DNA of 64,000 bases from Bacteroidales bacterium (lineage in GTDB: Bacteria > Bacteroidota > Bacteroidia > Bacteroidales > Bacteroidaceae): positions 1-64,000 of the forward strand of contig SUXQ01000015.1 of the NCBI GenBank assembly GCA_015060905.1, in the 5' to 3' direction. The translations under genes were made by a program, and so were the position numbers. The notes below the pieces were generated by a model. The model saw only the letters and a program-made list of their open reading frames with translations. It ran no database searches and was not told the origin of the DNA. This document shows, in pieces, positions 45,880 to 55,423 of the stretch. Positions within the stretch are counted from its first letter, which is position 1; every line of letters begins with the position of its first letter.

Positions 45880-47202
45880 ATGAATTGTAAAATGCGTTTT
45901 TCAGTAATGCTGACAATGTTGGCAATCTTTACGCTGACACAAGCACAAGAGGCATTACCTGTATTGAATTTAACGCTCGACAAAGCCATTGAGTATGCAC
46001 TCAATGACAACCCCACGATGAAGGTAGCCGAGCAAGAGATTAAACTTAAAGAGGTATCAAAAAAAGAGGCATGGCAGAGTCTGCTACCCTCAGTGTCATT
46101 GGATGGAACAATTACATACGACATTAAAGTGGCGGAAATAAAGACAAGCATGGGTAGCTTCAAAATGGGTATGGACGATGCAAACACATGGAACGGAGGC
46201 ATCAATGTTTCACTACCCTTGTACGCCCCTGCAATATATAACACCATCAAAATGAGCAAAAAAGATATTGAACTTGCAGTGGAAAAAGGTCGCGGTTCAA
46301 AGATGGACCTTATCAACCAAGTGAAAAAAGCATATTACCAACTGATGCTCGCGCAAGATTCATACGACGTGCTCATGGAGAGCTATAAACTGTCAGAGCG
46401 CAACTACAATGTCGTAAAAGCAAAGTACGAGCAAGGCAAAGTTAGCGAATATGACAAAATCAGCGCCGAGGTACAACACCGCAGTGTATGGCCCAACGTT
46501 GTAAGCAGCAAGAATGCCGTAAACCTTGCAAAACTGCAGTTAAAAGTGCTTATGGGAATTACAGCAGACGTAGACCTTCGCATCAACGACAAACTCGCCA
46601 ACTACGAAAATAACATGCAGATAGATGCAACATCAGCATCGCAAATGTCACTCGATGGCAACAGCGCCCTCAGACAAATTGACCTTAACGGCGAACTTCT
46701 GAACCAGCAACGCAAGATGCTATACAGCAACTTCCACCCCACCCTCGCACTTGTAGGCAGCTACTCGTACCTTTCAAGGTCAAACACAAACTGGGAAGTA
46801 TTTGACTACAAATGGAGTAACTCTTCGGCAATTAACCTGTCGTTGAGCATCCCCTTGTTCAAAGCAAGCAATTTCACAAAATTAAAATCCAACAAAATAC
46901 AACAGACACAACTTGCCGAGACACGCATAAACACCGAGCGTCAGTTGCGCATGCAAGCACAAGGCCAGATAGACAAAATGGTTGCAAGTGCCGAACAACT
47001 TGAAACAAACAAAAAATCAGTAGAGCTTGCAAAAAAAGAGGTATCTATCAGCGAAAAACGCTACGAAGTGGGCAAAGGCACAATACTCGAGCTTAACAGT
47101 TCACAAGTATCACTCACAAACATGCAACTTACCTACAATAACTCTATATACGACTATCTTGTAGCAAAATCAGAGTACGAAACAATCATAGGAAAAGAAT
47201 AA
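45880..47202 (+). CDS. TolC family outer-membrane efflux channel
   Basis: 440 residues with a signal peptide (ending TQAQ). Two OEP repeats of coiled-coil helices are visible, with LNLTLDKAIEYALNDNPTMK at the start, the repeated YNVVKAKYEQGKVSEYDKIS and SISEKRYEVGKGTILELNSS stretches, and a middle beta strand segment. It gives the outer-membrane exit duct of the tripartite pump encoded next to it, nine bases after the regulator. Confidence 0.92.
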   Translation: MNCKMRFSVMLTMLAIFTLTQAQEALPVLNLTLDKAIEYALNDNPTMKVAEQEIKLKEVSKKEAWQSLLPSVSLDGTITYDIKVAEIKTSMGSFKMGMDDANTWNGGINVSLPLYAPAIYNTIKMSKKDIELAVEKGRGSKMDLINQVKKAYYQLMLAQDSYDVLMESYKLSERNYNVVKAKYEQGKVSEYDKISAEVQHRSVWPNVVSSKNAVNLAKLQLKVLMGITADVDLRINDKLANYENNMQIDATSASQMSLDGNSALRQIDLNGELLNQQRKMLYSNFHPTLALVGSYSYLSRSNTNWEVFDYKWSNSSAINLSLSIPLFKASNFTKLKSNKIQQTQLAETRINTERQLRMQAQGQIDKMVASAEQLETNKKSVELAKKEVSISEKRYEVGKGTILELNSSQVSLTNMQLTYNNSIYDYLVAKSEYETIIGKE

Positions 47203-47221
47203 CAAAAGAAACATAAGCAAT

Positions 47222-48238
47222 ATGAAAAAACATCTGACAATCATCACAATGGCTGCCATTGCACTTTTCACAGCATGCAGCAGCAAGGACAACAACGCCA
47301 CAGCAACAGTCGTACAGGATGAAAAACCGAAAGTTAAAATAGCAGCATCCACAGTAGAAGAGGTTGAGCAATTGGCAGAATTTACAACAACAGTAGAAGC
47401 AGAGGTTAAGAACAATATAGCACCAAACTCACCTCTGCGTATAGAAAAAATCCTTGTAGAAGTAGGTGACAATGTTTCAAAAGGCCAAAAACTTGTTCAG
47501 CTCGACGCAAGCAGCCTTGAGCAGATGGCTCTTCAGATTGAGAATCAGAAGATTGAGTTCAACCGCATAAGCGAGCTTTACAAAGTCGGCGGCGCATCGA
47601 AAGCCGAGTTTGACAATGCAAAGACAGCACTCGACGTAAACATCAAGGCATACAACAACAGACTCGAGAACACAGTGATGCGCAGCCCCATCAATGGCGT
47701 TGTAACAGCACGCAACTACGACAACGGCGACATGAGTGGCGCAGCCCCCATCCTCGTTGTCGAGCAGATAGCTCCCGTTAAGATGAACATCAACGTCAGC
47801 GAGCCTTACTATGCAAAAGTATCAAAAAAGACAGAGGTGTCAGTTAAATTCGACGCATACGGCGAAGAGGAATTTGCAGCATCGGTAAACATCGTTTACC
47901 CCACAATAGACGCAGCCACACACACATTCCCCGTTGAGCTTAACATAGCAAACAAGGACCGTCGCGTACGTCCCGGAATGTTCGGTCGTGCTACTGTAAA
48001 CTTCGGAACACAAAGCCACGTGGTTGTTCCCGACCAAGCAGTTATCAAACAGTTGGGCAGTGGCGACTACTATGTATACGTATACAACAATGGCAAGGTA
48101 TCCTACAATAAAGTAACATTGGGACGCCGCATGGGAGATAAATACGAAATTATCGAAGGTGTAGAACCCGGCGCACAAGTAGTAATTGCAGGACAGAACA
48201 AACTTGCAAACGACATTGAGGTTGAGGTTATAAAATAA
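47222..48238 (+). CDS. RND efflux periplasmic adaptor (membrane fusion protein)
   Basis: 338 residues. The lipobox FTAC (Cys 19) anchors it. Biotinyl-lipoyl-like part NSPLRIEKILVEVGDNVSKG, short alpha hairpin, second lipoyl half with RSPINGVVTARNYDNGD, and beta-barrel region YYAKVSKKTEVSVKFDAYGE fit the HlyD/AcrA family. It links the TolC channel and the RND pump. The 58-base gap to the pump gene still fits one operon. Confidence 0.93.
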   Translation: MKKHLTIITMAAIALFTACSSKDNNATATVVQDEKPKVKIAASTVEEVEQLAEFTTTVEAEVKNNIAPNSPLRIEKILVEVGDNVSKGQKLVQLDASSLEQMALQIENQKIEFNRISELYKVGGASKAEFDNAKTALDVNIKAYNNRLENTVMRSPINGVVTARNYDNGDMSGAAPILVVEQIAPVKMNINVSEPYYAKVSKKTEVSVKFDAYGEEEFAASVNIVYPTIDAATHTFPVELNIANKDRRVRPGMFGRATVNFGTQSHVVVPDQAVIKQLGSGDYYVYVYNNGKVSYNKVTLGRRMGDKYEIIEGVEPGAQVVIAGQNKLANDIEVEVIK

Positions 48239-48296
48239 TCCGCCAACCTCTATACGTTAATATTCAATTATTAAAACACACTAAAAAACAAACAAT

Positions 48297-51200
48297 ATGA
48301 GTTTATACGAAGGAGCAGTAAGAAGACCTATCATGACCGCACTCTGCTTTGTGGCAATTGTAATCCTCGGTCTCTTCTCATTAACGAAACTTCCCGTAGA
48401 CCTGATGCCGGATATTGAGACAAACACTATCATGGTAATTACCAGCTACAGCGGTGCAAGTGCTTCGGATATAGAGAACAACGTAACGCGTCCGCTCGAA
48501 AACACGCTGAACTCGGTGGAGCACCTTAAACATATAACCTCAAAGTCAAGCGAAAATATTTCGGTAATCACACTCGAATTTGAGTTCGGATACGATATTG
48601 ACGTATTGACAAACGACGTTCGCGACAAGCTGGACATGGTAAGTTCGTCACTTCCCGACGATGCAAATACCCCCATTATCTTCAAGTTCTCTACGGACAT
48701 GATTCCCATCATGATGCTTTCGGTTACGGCCGAGGAGAGCCAGAATGCTCTATATAAGATACTTGACGATAATGTTGTAAACCCTCTTGCACGTATCGAC
48801 GGAGTGGGTACCGTATCTATCGCCGGCGCTCCCAAACGCGAGATAAACGTCTATATGGACCCCGCGAAGATGGAAGCATACAATATTCCGGTAGAGACAA
48901 TCAGCGCCATAATTGCAGCCGAGAACAGAAACATCCCCGGTGGTAATATGGATATTGGTAGCAACACCTACTCGTTGCGCGTCGAGGGTGAATTTAATAA
49001 TCCACAAGAGATGCTTAACCTTGTTGTTGGCTCATACAACGGCGCAAACGTATACCTGCGCGACGTCGCTCGTATCGTAGATAGTCGTCAGGAGCGTGCC
49101 CAGCAAGCCTTCACCAATGGAAAAGAGGGTGCGATGATTATTGTACAGAAACAGAGTGGAGCAAACTCGGTGGCAATATCTAATAAGGTAGCCGAGGCAT
49201 TACCTAAATTACAAAAGAGCCTTCCCTCAGATGTTAAGCTGGGTATAATCGTAAATACATCGGACAACATCATGCAGACAGTAAATTCGCTCAGCGAAAC
49301 AATTATGTATGCGTTGATATTCGTTGTGATCGTTGTATTTGCATTCCTCGGACGTTGGAGAGCAACCGTAATTATTGCAATTACAATCCCCTTCTCCCTT
49401 ATTGCATCGTTCATATACCTGTTTGCTACGGACGGTTCACTTAATATCATCTCACTATCGTGTCTAAGTATAGCCATCGGTAGCGTTGTGGACGACTCTA
49501 TTGTGGTGCTTGAGAACGTCACCACACACATTGAGCGTGGTGCAAGTCCCAAACATGCCGCTATTCACGGTACAAACGAGGTGGCAATTTCGGTTATTGC
49601 CTCTACACTTACAATGCTTGCCGTGTTCTTCCCATTGACAATGGTTACAGGTATGTCGGGTGTGCTCTTCAAGCAGCTTGGCTGGATGATGTGTATCATC
49701 ATGACCGTATCAACAATAGGTGCATTGACAATTATCCCCATGCTGTGCTCGCAGATGCTTCGTTTGCAGAAGAAACAGAGTAAACTTTTCATTAAGTTCT
49801 ATACCCCCATACAGCGTTGGTTGGATGCCCTTGACGTGTGGTATGCCAAACGCATCGATTGGGCAGTGCGCCATCGTAAAACGGTGATTATTACTTGTTT
49901 TGCATTCTTCGGTGCAAGTTTGTTCTGTTTCCCCTTTATAAAGAGCGAATTCTTCCCTGCCAACGATAATGGCCGCGTGGGAATAACCATAGAAATGCCC
50001 ATCGGTACGCGCGTAGAAATATCGAGAGATTTGGCTATGGGGCTTGCTAATAAATGGATGGAACGTTACGGCGACGATGTTAATGCTTGTAACTTCCGTG
50101 TAGGTCAGGCTGACGAGGATAATGCATTTGCCTCTATTCAGACGAATGGTACGCACATTATCAGCTTTAATATTTCACTTGTTCCCTCGGACCAACGCGA
50201 AAGAAAGCTTGATGCCATCTGTGACGAGATGCGTATGGACTTGAAACAGATTCCCGAAATTGCTAAATATATTGTTAGCATGGGTGGTGGTTCAAGCTCA
50301 ATGGGTGGACAAAGCATGGCGTCATTCGAAATTTATGGTTACGACATGAATGCAACCGATAAACTCTCTAACGCCCTTGCCGATTCGTTGCGTGCCTGGA
50401 GCAATATTACTGAGGTAAACATTAGTCGCAGTGATTATCAGCCCGAATATCAGGTGGAGTTTGACCGCGAGAAACTTGCTATGCACGGCATTAACCTCAG
50501 CACAGCAGCGACATATTTGCGTAACCGTTACAATGGTGCGCTTGCTACATACTTCCGCGAGGATGGCGATGAGTATGATGTTAAGGTGCGCTACGAGCCC
50601 ACCAGCCGTACTTCGATAGAGGATATTGAAAATATTGTTCTATATACAAGCAACGGCAAAGGTGTTCGTGTTAAAGATTTAGGAAAAGTCGTTGTACGCG
50701 AGACACCGCCTACCATCGAGCGTAAGGACCGCGAGCGTATTGTAACCGTTGATGCTGTTCTTAAGGCCGGCGTTGCCTTGAGCGATGGTGTCGAGTATGG
50801 AAATCAGATTATTGAGAAACTTGATATTCCGGCAGGTATCAGCGTGCAGATTGCCGGTTCGTACGAGGACCAGCAGGAATCGAACGAGGACCTCGGAACA
50901 CTTGCGATTCTTATTCTTATCCTTGTGTTCATAGTGATGGCTGCGCAGTTCGAGTCAATGACCTATCCCTTCATCATTATGTTCAGTGTACCTTTTGGAT
51001 TGAGTGGTATTCTTATTGCCCTTGCATTGACAGGAACAACTATGAACGTGATGTCAATCCTTGGTGGTGTGATGCTTATCGGTATTGTAGTGAAGAACGG
51101 TATTGTGCTCATCGACTATATTATGTTGTTGCGCGAGCGTGGCCTTGGACTTATTCAAGCATCTATACGTGCTGGAAAGAGTCGTTTGCGCCCTGTGCTT

Positions 51201-51470
51201 ATGACAACATTTACAACTATTTTGGGTATGGTGCCTATGGCTGTCAGCCAAGGCGTGGGTGCCGAAATGTGGCGTCCCCTTGGTGTGTCGGTTATCGGTG
51301 GTCTTACAATCTCTACCATCATGACACTTATATATGTACCTGTGATGTACTGTATCTTCGGCGGTAACGGCGTTGTACGCAAACGTAAGATTATACGTGA
51401 GCAACGCGAGCTTAATGCCTATTGGAAAGAGAACAAGGAGATTGAGATGCTTAAAGGACAAAAGCGTTAA
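48297..51470 (+). CDS. RND family efflux transporter, inner-membrane pump
   Basis: 1,057 residues, normal length. Twelve membrane segments, with the TM1 start VRRPIMTALCFVAIVILGLF, TM4 carrying the proton-relay stretch ISLSCLSIAIGSVVDDSIVVLENV, and the C-terminal VMSILGGVMLIGIVVKNGIV. It is a proton antiporter that exports drugs, bile salts or other lipophiles with the adaptor and TolC partner. Hydrophobe/amphiphile-type motifs fit better than metal-type, although the last gene of the operon is a PII-like protein. The substrate is not evident. Confidence 0.95.
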   Translation: MSLYEGAVRRPIMTALCFVAIVILGLFSLTKLPVDLMPDIETNTIMVITSYSGASASDIENNVTRPLENTLNSVEHLKHITSKSSENISVITLEFEFGYDIDVLTNDVRDKLDMVSSSLPDDANTPIIFKFSTDMIPIMMLSVTAEESQNALYKILDDNVVNPLARIDGVGTVSIAGAPKREINVYMDPAKMEAYNIPVETISAIIAAENRNIPGGNMDIGSNTYSLRVEGEFNNPQEMLNLVVGSYNGANVYLRDVARIVDSRQERAQQAFTNGKEGAMIIVQKQSGANSVAISNKVAEALPKLQKSLPSDVKLGIIVNTSDNIMQTVNSLSETIMYALIFVVIVVFAFLGRWRATVIIAITIPFSLIASFIYLFATDGSLNIISLSCLSIAIGSVVDDSIVVLENVTTHIERGASPKHAAIHGTNEVAISVIASTLTMLAVFFPLTMVTGMSGVLFKQLGWMMCIIMTVSTIGALTIIPMLCSQMLRLQKKQSKLFIKFYTPIQRWLDALDVWYAKRIDWAVRHRKTVIITCFAFFGASLFCFPFIKSEFFPANDNGRVGITIEMPIGTRVEISRDLAMGLANKWMERYGDDVNACNFRVGQADEDNAFASIQTNGTHIISFNISLVPSDQRERKLDAICDEMRMDLKQIPEIAKYIVSMGGGSSSMGGQSMASFEIYGYDMNATDKLSNALADSLRAWSNITEVNISRSDYQPEYQVEFDREKLAMHGINLSTAATYLRNRYNGALATYFREDGDEYDVKVRYEPTSRTSIEDIENIVLYTSNGKGVRVKDLGKVVVRETPPTIERKDRERIVTVDAVLKAGVALSDGVEYGNQIIEKLDIPAGISVQIAGSYEDQQESNEDLGTLAILILILVFIVMAAQFESMTYPFIIMFSVPFGLSGILIALALTGTTMNVMSILGGVMLIGIVVKNGIVLIDYIMLLRERGLGLIQASIRAGKSRLRPVLMTTFTTILGMVPMAVSQGVGAEMWRPLGVSVIGGLTISTIMTLIYVPVMYCIFGGNGVVRKRKIIREQRELNAYWKENKEIEMLKGQKR

Positions 51471-51489
51471 TTTTTAAAGAAGAAAGAAA

Positions 51490-51783
51490 ATGAAAGGAAT
51501 ATTTATAGCATTTGACCAAGCACACAAAGATGCAGTAATTTCTTTGTTGGAGCACAACAACTGTCGCGGATTCTCGTACGTCGAGCAGATGCAGGGACGT
51601 GGCAGTAAGACCGGTGACCCTCACTATGGTTCACACGCATGGCCTTCGATGTGTTCGGGTATAATTACTATGGTGGATGACAAACGTGTGGATGCAATAC
51701 TAAAGGAGCTGAAAGCCCTTGACGAGGACTTTGAGTTATTAGGTTTGCGTGCGTTTGTTTGGAACATCGAGCAGAGTATCTGA
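51490..51783 (+). CDS. PII-like protein at the end of the RND operon
   Basis: 97 residues with the alternating beta-alpha-beta pattern of the PII/CutA fold: KGIFIAFDQAHKDAVISLLE, SGIITMVDDKRVDAILKELK and LLGLRAFVWNIEQSI. Its own Cys-rich loop (CRGFSY, SMCSGI) replaces the T-loop. Such small PII-like proteins are known beside RND and metal export systems, where they may sense a ligand. It follows the pump by 20 bases and ends at a strong terminator. Exact family is uncertain. Confidence 0.72.
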   Translation: MKGIFIAFDQAHKDAVISLLEHNNCRGFSYVEQMQGRGSKTGDPHYGSHAWPSMCSGIITMVDDKRVDAILKELKALDEDFELLGLRAFVWNIEQSI

Positions 51784-51804
51784 TAGATAGATAGTGCTAA
51801 CATT

Positions 51805-51850
51805 ATAAACGAGACAGCTTAAAAATTAAAGCTGTCTCGTTTATTTTTTG
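51805..51850. terminator. Bidirectional terminator of the efflux operon
   Basis: A 16-bp perfect stem (51805-51820 with 51829-51844), then TTTTTTG, between the PII-like and DUF308 genes. Confidence 0.88.
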
Positions 51851-51882
51851 GAGAATTTAGAACTTTGTCTGTCAGATAATTA

Positions 51883-52461
51883 TTAATCCTCGTCCACAAT
51901 CTCAATTTTTTCACTCACAACCTCTACCCTATCGTTCCTGCTGGTAAATTTCAGGAAAAGAGTATTTATCATGTCCGAGAGGGCTGTCACTATAGCTCCG
52001 ACTCCCAGAATCATAAACGGCACAGAGGCTGCCTCGAAGGGATTGAACAACACTATCGCCCCTGTAAGCAATATAAGCAACGGGAGGATAAAGAGAAACA
52101 GCGAGACTTTCACACGTCGTTTGGCCATAAGCAGACTCACAAGCTGTGTGCCTCCCATAATAACCATCACTGCGCCAAGCACCCACATTATTATTGTTAC
52201 AAAAAAGGCCGGATTAATAAACATCCACAAGCCTAACAGCATACTTCCGATTGCCATTATTGGGACAATCACTGCCGAAGAGCCTGTGCCATTGTTGCGG
52301 CGCAATTTGGGTATTAAAAACAAGGCAAGAGTAAAAACTCCCGGAAGCATGAAAAGCACTCCTAAACACATTACTATAAAAGGCATAGCCTGCTCGCGCA
52401 GAGCCAATAATAAGATTCCTATTGCAGCCGTCGTCAGGCTGCGCACACACAGTTGTAGCAT
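51883..52461 (-). CDS. DUF308/HdeD family membrane protein
   Basis: 192 residues with six hydrophobic segments arranged as three repeats (AAIGILLLALREQAMPF; IMAIGSMLLGLWMFINPAFF; LLILLTGAIVLFNPFEAASV), each with the NP-x-F turn common in this family. HdeD of E. coli is linked to acid resistance; the role here is unknown. The acidic tail (EVVSEKIEIVDED) faces the cytoplasm. It is monocistronic. Confidence 0.85.
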   Translation of the reverse strand: MLQLCVRSLTTAAIGILLLALREQAMPFIVMCLGVLFMLPGVFTLALFLIPKLRRNNGTGSSAVIVPIMAIGSMLLGLWMFINPAFFVTIIMWVLGAVMVIMGGTQLVSLLMAKRRVKVSLFLFILPLLILLTGAIVLFNPFEAASVPFMILGVGAIVTALSDMINTLFLKFTSRNDRVEVVSEKIEIVDED

Positions 52462-52582
52462 TATTTTTGTATTTTATATTAATCCTATTCGCAAATTTAA
52501 ATATTCTCTAAATATTTATCCAAATATCAGAATAAATTTTATTAATGAGTATGATTATAAAAAAACTTTATGCCATACATAG

Positions 52583-52615
52583 AAAAAACAGCGAAACGTT
52601 TTTTTTGTTTCACTG
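52583..52615 (-). terminator. Terminator of the ssb-gldE-transferase unit
   Basis: CAGCGAAAC (52589-52597) pairs with GTTTCACTG (52607-52615), one mismatch-like G-T; on the minus strand TTTTTT follows. It overlaps the stop region of the transferase gene. Confidence 0.7.
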
Positions 52616-53260
52616 TTCATTGTCCACACAGAGCGTAAATACATAATCACTCTCGACAATATAATTTACGGTAGCTCTTTTTATTAGAAGGCCATTGTCT
52701 GTATAAGAAATTGGGAAATTACCCGAAGAATTAACCACGAACGGAGAAACTGTGAAATTTTTTGCGAAACTGCCACCCCTGTTACCCACTATTTTGTAGA
52801 AACTCTCCTTTGCCGACCAATGGAGCAACATTGCCACAAGTTCGTTATTTTTATCGAGAGAATTAACCTCGAGCGAACTAAGAAAATGATGATACAATCT
52901 TTGAACCTTCGTCCCAACAGCCTCTACATCCACGCCCACATTATATTCCCGATGCAAAGCTACCGCCACATAGCCATCAGTATGTGAAATACTTATATGA
53001 CGCGAATCGTCGCGCAACAAAGGCTTGCCATCGGGCGAATAGCAGACCTCGGCGCAAGAGCCCGCAAGCCTCTTTATCAGGATACGCGCAGCCAACCACT
53101 CGCAACGTCGCTTTTCGCTACCGAAATTTTCAAGTGCATAGGCAACCAACGAATCATCGTTGCACAATGCAGAAAGCTCGAAGAAAGATTCGTCGATGCT
53201 GCATACAGCCCATTCGAGAGAGTCATCCTTATGATGATGGCACAATCGCATATTACGCAA
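52610..53260 (-). CDS. 4'-phosphopantetheinyl transferase (Sfp type)
   Basis: 216 residues. WLAARILIKRL, then ISISHTDGYVAVALHREYNVGVDVE with the Mg-binding Asp-x-Glu, and the HWSAKESFYKI helix are the family marks. It moves the phosphopantetheine arm of CoA to acyl or peptidyl carrier proteins. It starts five bases after gldE, a pairing I would not predict from function. No carrier-protein megasynthase lies in the window. Confidence 0.9.
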   Translation of the reverse strand: MRNMRLCHHHKDDSLEWAVCSIDESFFELSALCNDDSLVAYALENFGSEKRRCEWLAARILIKRLAGSCAEVCYSPDGKPLLRDDSRHISISHTDGYVAVALHREYNVGVDVEAVGTKVQRLYHHFLSSLEVNSLDKNNELVAMLLHWSAKESFYKIVGNRGGSFAKNFTVSPFVVNSSGNFPISYTDNGLLIKRATVNYIVESDYVFTLCVDNEQ

Positions 53261-53265
53261 ATATA

Positions 53266-54621
53266 TTATTTCTTTTCAGCAGACTCTTCCTCGGCAGACG
53301 GAGCAATAACCTTTATCTTCACAATACGATGCTGGTTGCGCTGCATCACTTCGAAAGTTAATCCGTTACAATGGAGTTTCTCGTGCAGTTGCGGAAACTC
53401 ACCCTTAATTTCGAGCAACATTCCTGCAAGCGAATCAGCCTCGCCGGCAACCTCGTCAAAGTCGTCCGAATCGAGATTCATTATCTTGTAAAAATCGGCA
53501 AGCAGCACCTTTCCATCAAAAATAAAAGTATGCTCGTCGATACGCTCGTATGGCAATTCCGTTTCGTCAAATTCATCGTTAATCTCGCCCACAATCTCCT
53601 CGACAATATCCTCGAGCGTGACAAGACCCGAAACACCACCATACTCATCGACAACTATCGCCATATGCACACGCACCGCCTGAAAATCGCAAAGCAGGTC
53701 ATCAATCTTCTTTGTCTGCGGAACAAAATAGGGCTGACGGATAAGAGTCTGCCACTTGAACGACTCGCCACGATTAAGGTAAGGCAGAAGATCTTTTATA
53801 TACAACACTCCGCGAATATCATCCTGCTTGCGCGAGTATACAGGAATGCGCGAATAGGCATTTTCGGCTGCACAGCGCAACACCTCGTCGTAAGGCGCAT
53901 GAATATCGAGCATCACCATGTCCATGCGCGAGGTCATAATATCCTTCACCGTCTCGTCACCGAAACGTATGATACTCTGCAACATATTCTGTTGGTCACC
54001 AATCTCTTTCTTGTCTGTAAGCTCCAACGCCTGCTCAAGTTCATCCACCGAAAGAGAGTAGTTCTTTTTAGACACCAAACGGTCCGAGAAAGCCGTGCAA
54101 CGCACCAACAATTTCGAGAAAGGCGCCAATACTTTATACAAGAAAAACAGCCCGTGCGAAACGAAACGCGCAAAGCTGCGGACATTATTCTTGGAGTATA
54201 TTTTGGGCATCACCTCGCCAAAAAGCAACAAAAGGAACGAAAGAACAACGGTAAGCAGCAGAAACTCCACCCATTCGGGAGCAGCCGAAAAGTCGAACAC
54301 CTTCAAGAAAAAGAAGTTCAACAACATTACTATTGCCACATTGACAAAATCATTCGTAATAAGTATAGTTGCCAAAAGACGGTCGGGCTGAGAAAGCATA
54401 GTCATAATCTTTCTGTCCGAGAGATTTTTATCCTCGTCCATAGTGCTCATATCTGCCGAGGAAAGCGAGAATAGAGCAATCTCGGAGCCGGAAACAAATG
54501 CCGACATCATCAACAACAAGCACGCAAGCATCAACGCAACTACCGCCCCGGGAGTAGGACGACAGACAGTAATATCTAAAAAGGAGGTTAAAAAAGGCTG
54601 CACAGCAGCAAGTATATCCAT
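53266..54621 (-). CDS. gldE: GldE-like CNNM/CBS membrane protein
   Basis: 451 residues. Membrane segments near 20-45, 80-105, 115-135 and 140-165 form the DUF21/CNNM part (MLACLLLMMSAFVSGSEIAL), followed by two CBS domains (DIMTSRMDMVMLDIHAPYDE; IRQPYFVPQTKKIDDLLCDF) and a CorC-type C-terminal domain (DEHTFIFDGKVLLADFYKIM). GldE is tied to gliding motility and T9SS in Flavobacteria, though the family also includes Mg2+/Co2+ and haemolysin-like transporters. Placement right after ssb is the conserved Bacteroidota order and supports the name. Confidence 0.85.
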   Translation of the reverse strand: MDILAAVQPFLTSFLDITVCRPTPGAVVALMLACLLLMMSAFVSGSEIALFSLSSADMSTMDEDKNLSDRKIMTMLSQPDRLLATILITNDFVNVAIVMLLNFFFLKVFDFSAAPEWVEFLLLTVVLSFLLLLFGEVMPKIYSKNNVRSFARFVSHGLFFLYKVLAPFSKLLVRCTAFSDRLVSKKNYSLSVDELEQALELTDKKEIGDQQNMLQSIIRFGDETVKDIMTSRMDMVMLDIHAPYDEVLRCAAENAYSRIPVYSRKQDDIRGVLYIKDLLPYLNRGESFKWQTLIRQPYFVPQTKKIDDLLCDFQAVRVHMAIVVDEYGGVSGLVTLEDIVEEIVGEINDEFDETELPYERIDEHTFIFDGKVLLADFYKIMNLDSDDFDEVAGEADSLAGMLLEIKGEFPQLHEKLHCNGLTFEVMQRNQHRIVKIKVIAPSAEEESAEKK

Positions 54622-54673
54622 TCGAAATAAAAAATTATATTAAAAAATAAACCGATCGGGAATATCGCAAGAA

Positions 54674-55042
54674 CTATTTTGCATCAGCACCCTGAGTACT
54701 TCCGGCTGCACGATAAGAAAGCATCTCCATATTCTCGGCAAGAATTTCCGTACGATAGCGGCGTATACCCGTCTGATCCTCGTAAGTAGTAGTTCTTATC
54801 TTACCTTCAATATATAATTTATCACCCTTACGAACATACTTCTCGGCAACATCGGCAAGACCGCCCCACAGCACCACATTGTGCCACTCGGTACGCTCGG
54901 GCACCTGAGTACCATTCTGAAGAGTATAACCACGCTCGGTTGTTGCAAGAGCAATATTGGCTACAGCCATATTTCTGTCAAGATGACGAACTTCGGGGTC
55001 TTTACCCACATTTCCAATAAGAATAACTTTATTTACAGACAT
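54674..55042 (-). CDS. ssb: Single-stranded DNA-binding protein without acidic tip
   Basis: 122 residues with the OB fold: MSVNKVILIGNVGKDPEVRH, RTEWHNVVLWGGLADVAEKYV and GDKLYIEGKIRTTTYEDQTG. SSB coats single-stranded DNA in replication and repair. Its end is RAAGSTQGADAK: the usual linker and acidic DDLPF-type tip, which recruits partner proteins, are absent, and no frameshifted copy of the tip follows the stop. It leads the unit with gldE and the phosphopantetheinyl transferase. Confidence 0.92.
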   Translation of the reverse strand: MSVNKVILIGNVGKDPEVRHLDRNMAVANIALATTERGYTLQNGTQVPERTEWHNVVLWGGLADVAEKYVRKGDKLYIEGKIRTTTYEDQTGIRRYRTEILAENMEMLSYRAAGSTQGADAK

Positions 55043-55063
55043 TATATAAATACTAATTTGCTA

Positions 55064-55071
55064 CAAAGATA
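55064..55071 (-). promoter_or_regulatory. -7 box TATCTTTG of ssb, at the end of repeat A
   Basis: CAAAGATA on the plus strand, 22 bases upstream of the ssb ATG. Confidence 0.6.
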
Positions 55072-55136
55072 CAACAAACGAGCGAGAAATATGAAGTTTA
55101 CTTCAATATTTATTACAGCGAGTGAAGTATATCTTC
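55064..55136 (+). repeat. Dispersed repeat, type A copy 3
   Basis: ACAAACGAGCGAGAAATATG, AAGTTTACTTCAATATTTAT, then CAGCGAGTGAAGTATATCTT. It matches the copy at 44411 and, reversed, the copy at 11459. Confidence 0.8.
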
Positions 55137-55362
55137 GCCATTTAGAGTAAAAATACAAGAAAAACAGTAGCAACAGAACATAATAACTAATAAAATCTCC
55201 ATTATTTCATAAATAGCACACACGACAGAAAAAAACACATTCCACAAGCAACATACGTTAATATTAATGAGGTAAACCCCTCAAAAAAACTTTTTTCATA
55301 AATATAACACCTTTTTTAGCAAAAAAAACATTACGAAATTTCTACAAGAACAAAAAAAGCAA

Positions 55363-55370
55363 TATATTTG
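55363..55370 (+). promoter_or_regulatory. -7 box TATATTTG of the HU operon
   Basis: 54 bases before the ATG at 55424. Confidence 0.55.
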
Positions 55371-55423
55371 CAATCCGAAAAACGGAACATTTAATTAAAT
55401 AGAACTAAAAAATAGATAAAACA

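Larger units (their letters stand above)
55043..55423. other. Divergent intergenic region of 381 bases
   Basis: Between ssb and the HU gene. It holds the repeat A copy 3, the ssb and HU promoters, and an A/T-rich stretch (55150-55350) with no clear structure. Confidence 0.65.

Noticed and set aside
53371-54474. 367-codon plus-strand open frame
   Set aside because: Antisense to gldE. It has no signal peptide, motif or promoter of its own.
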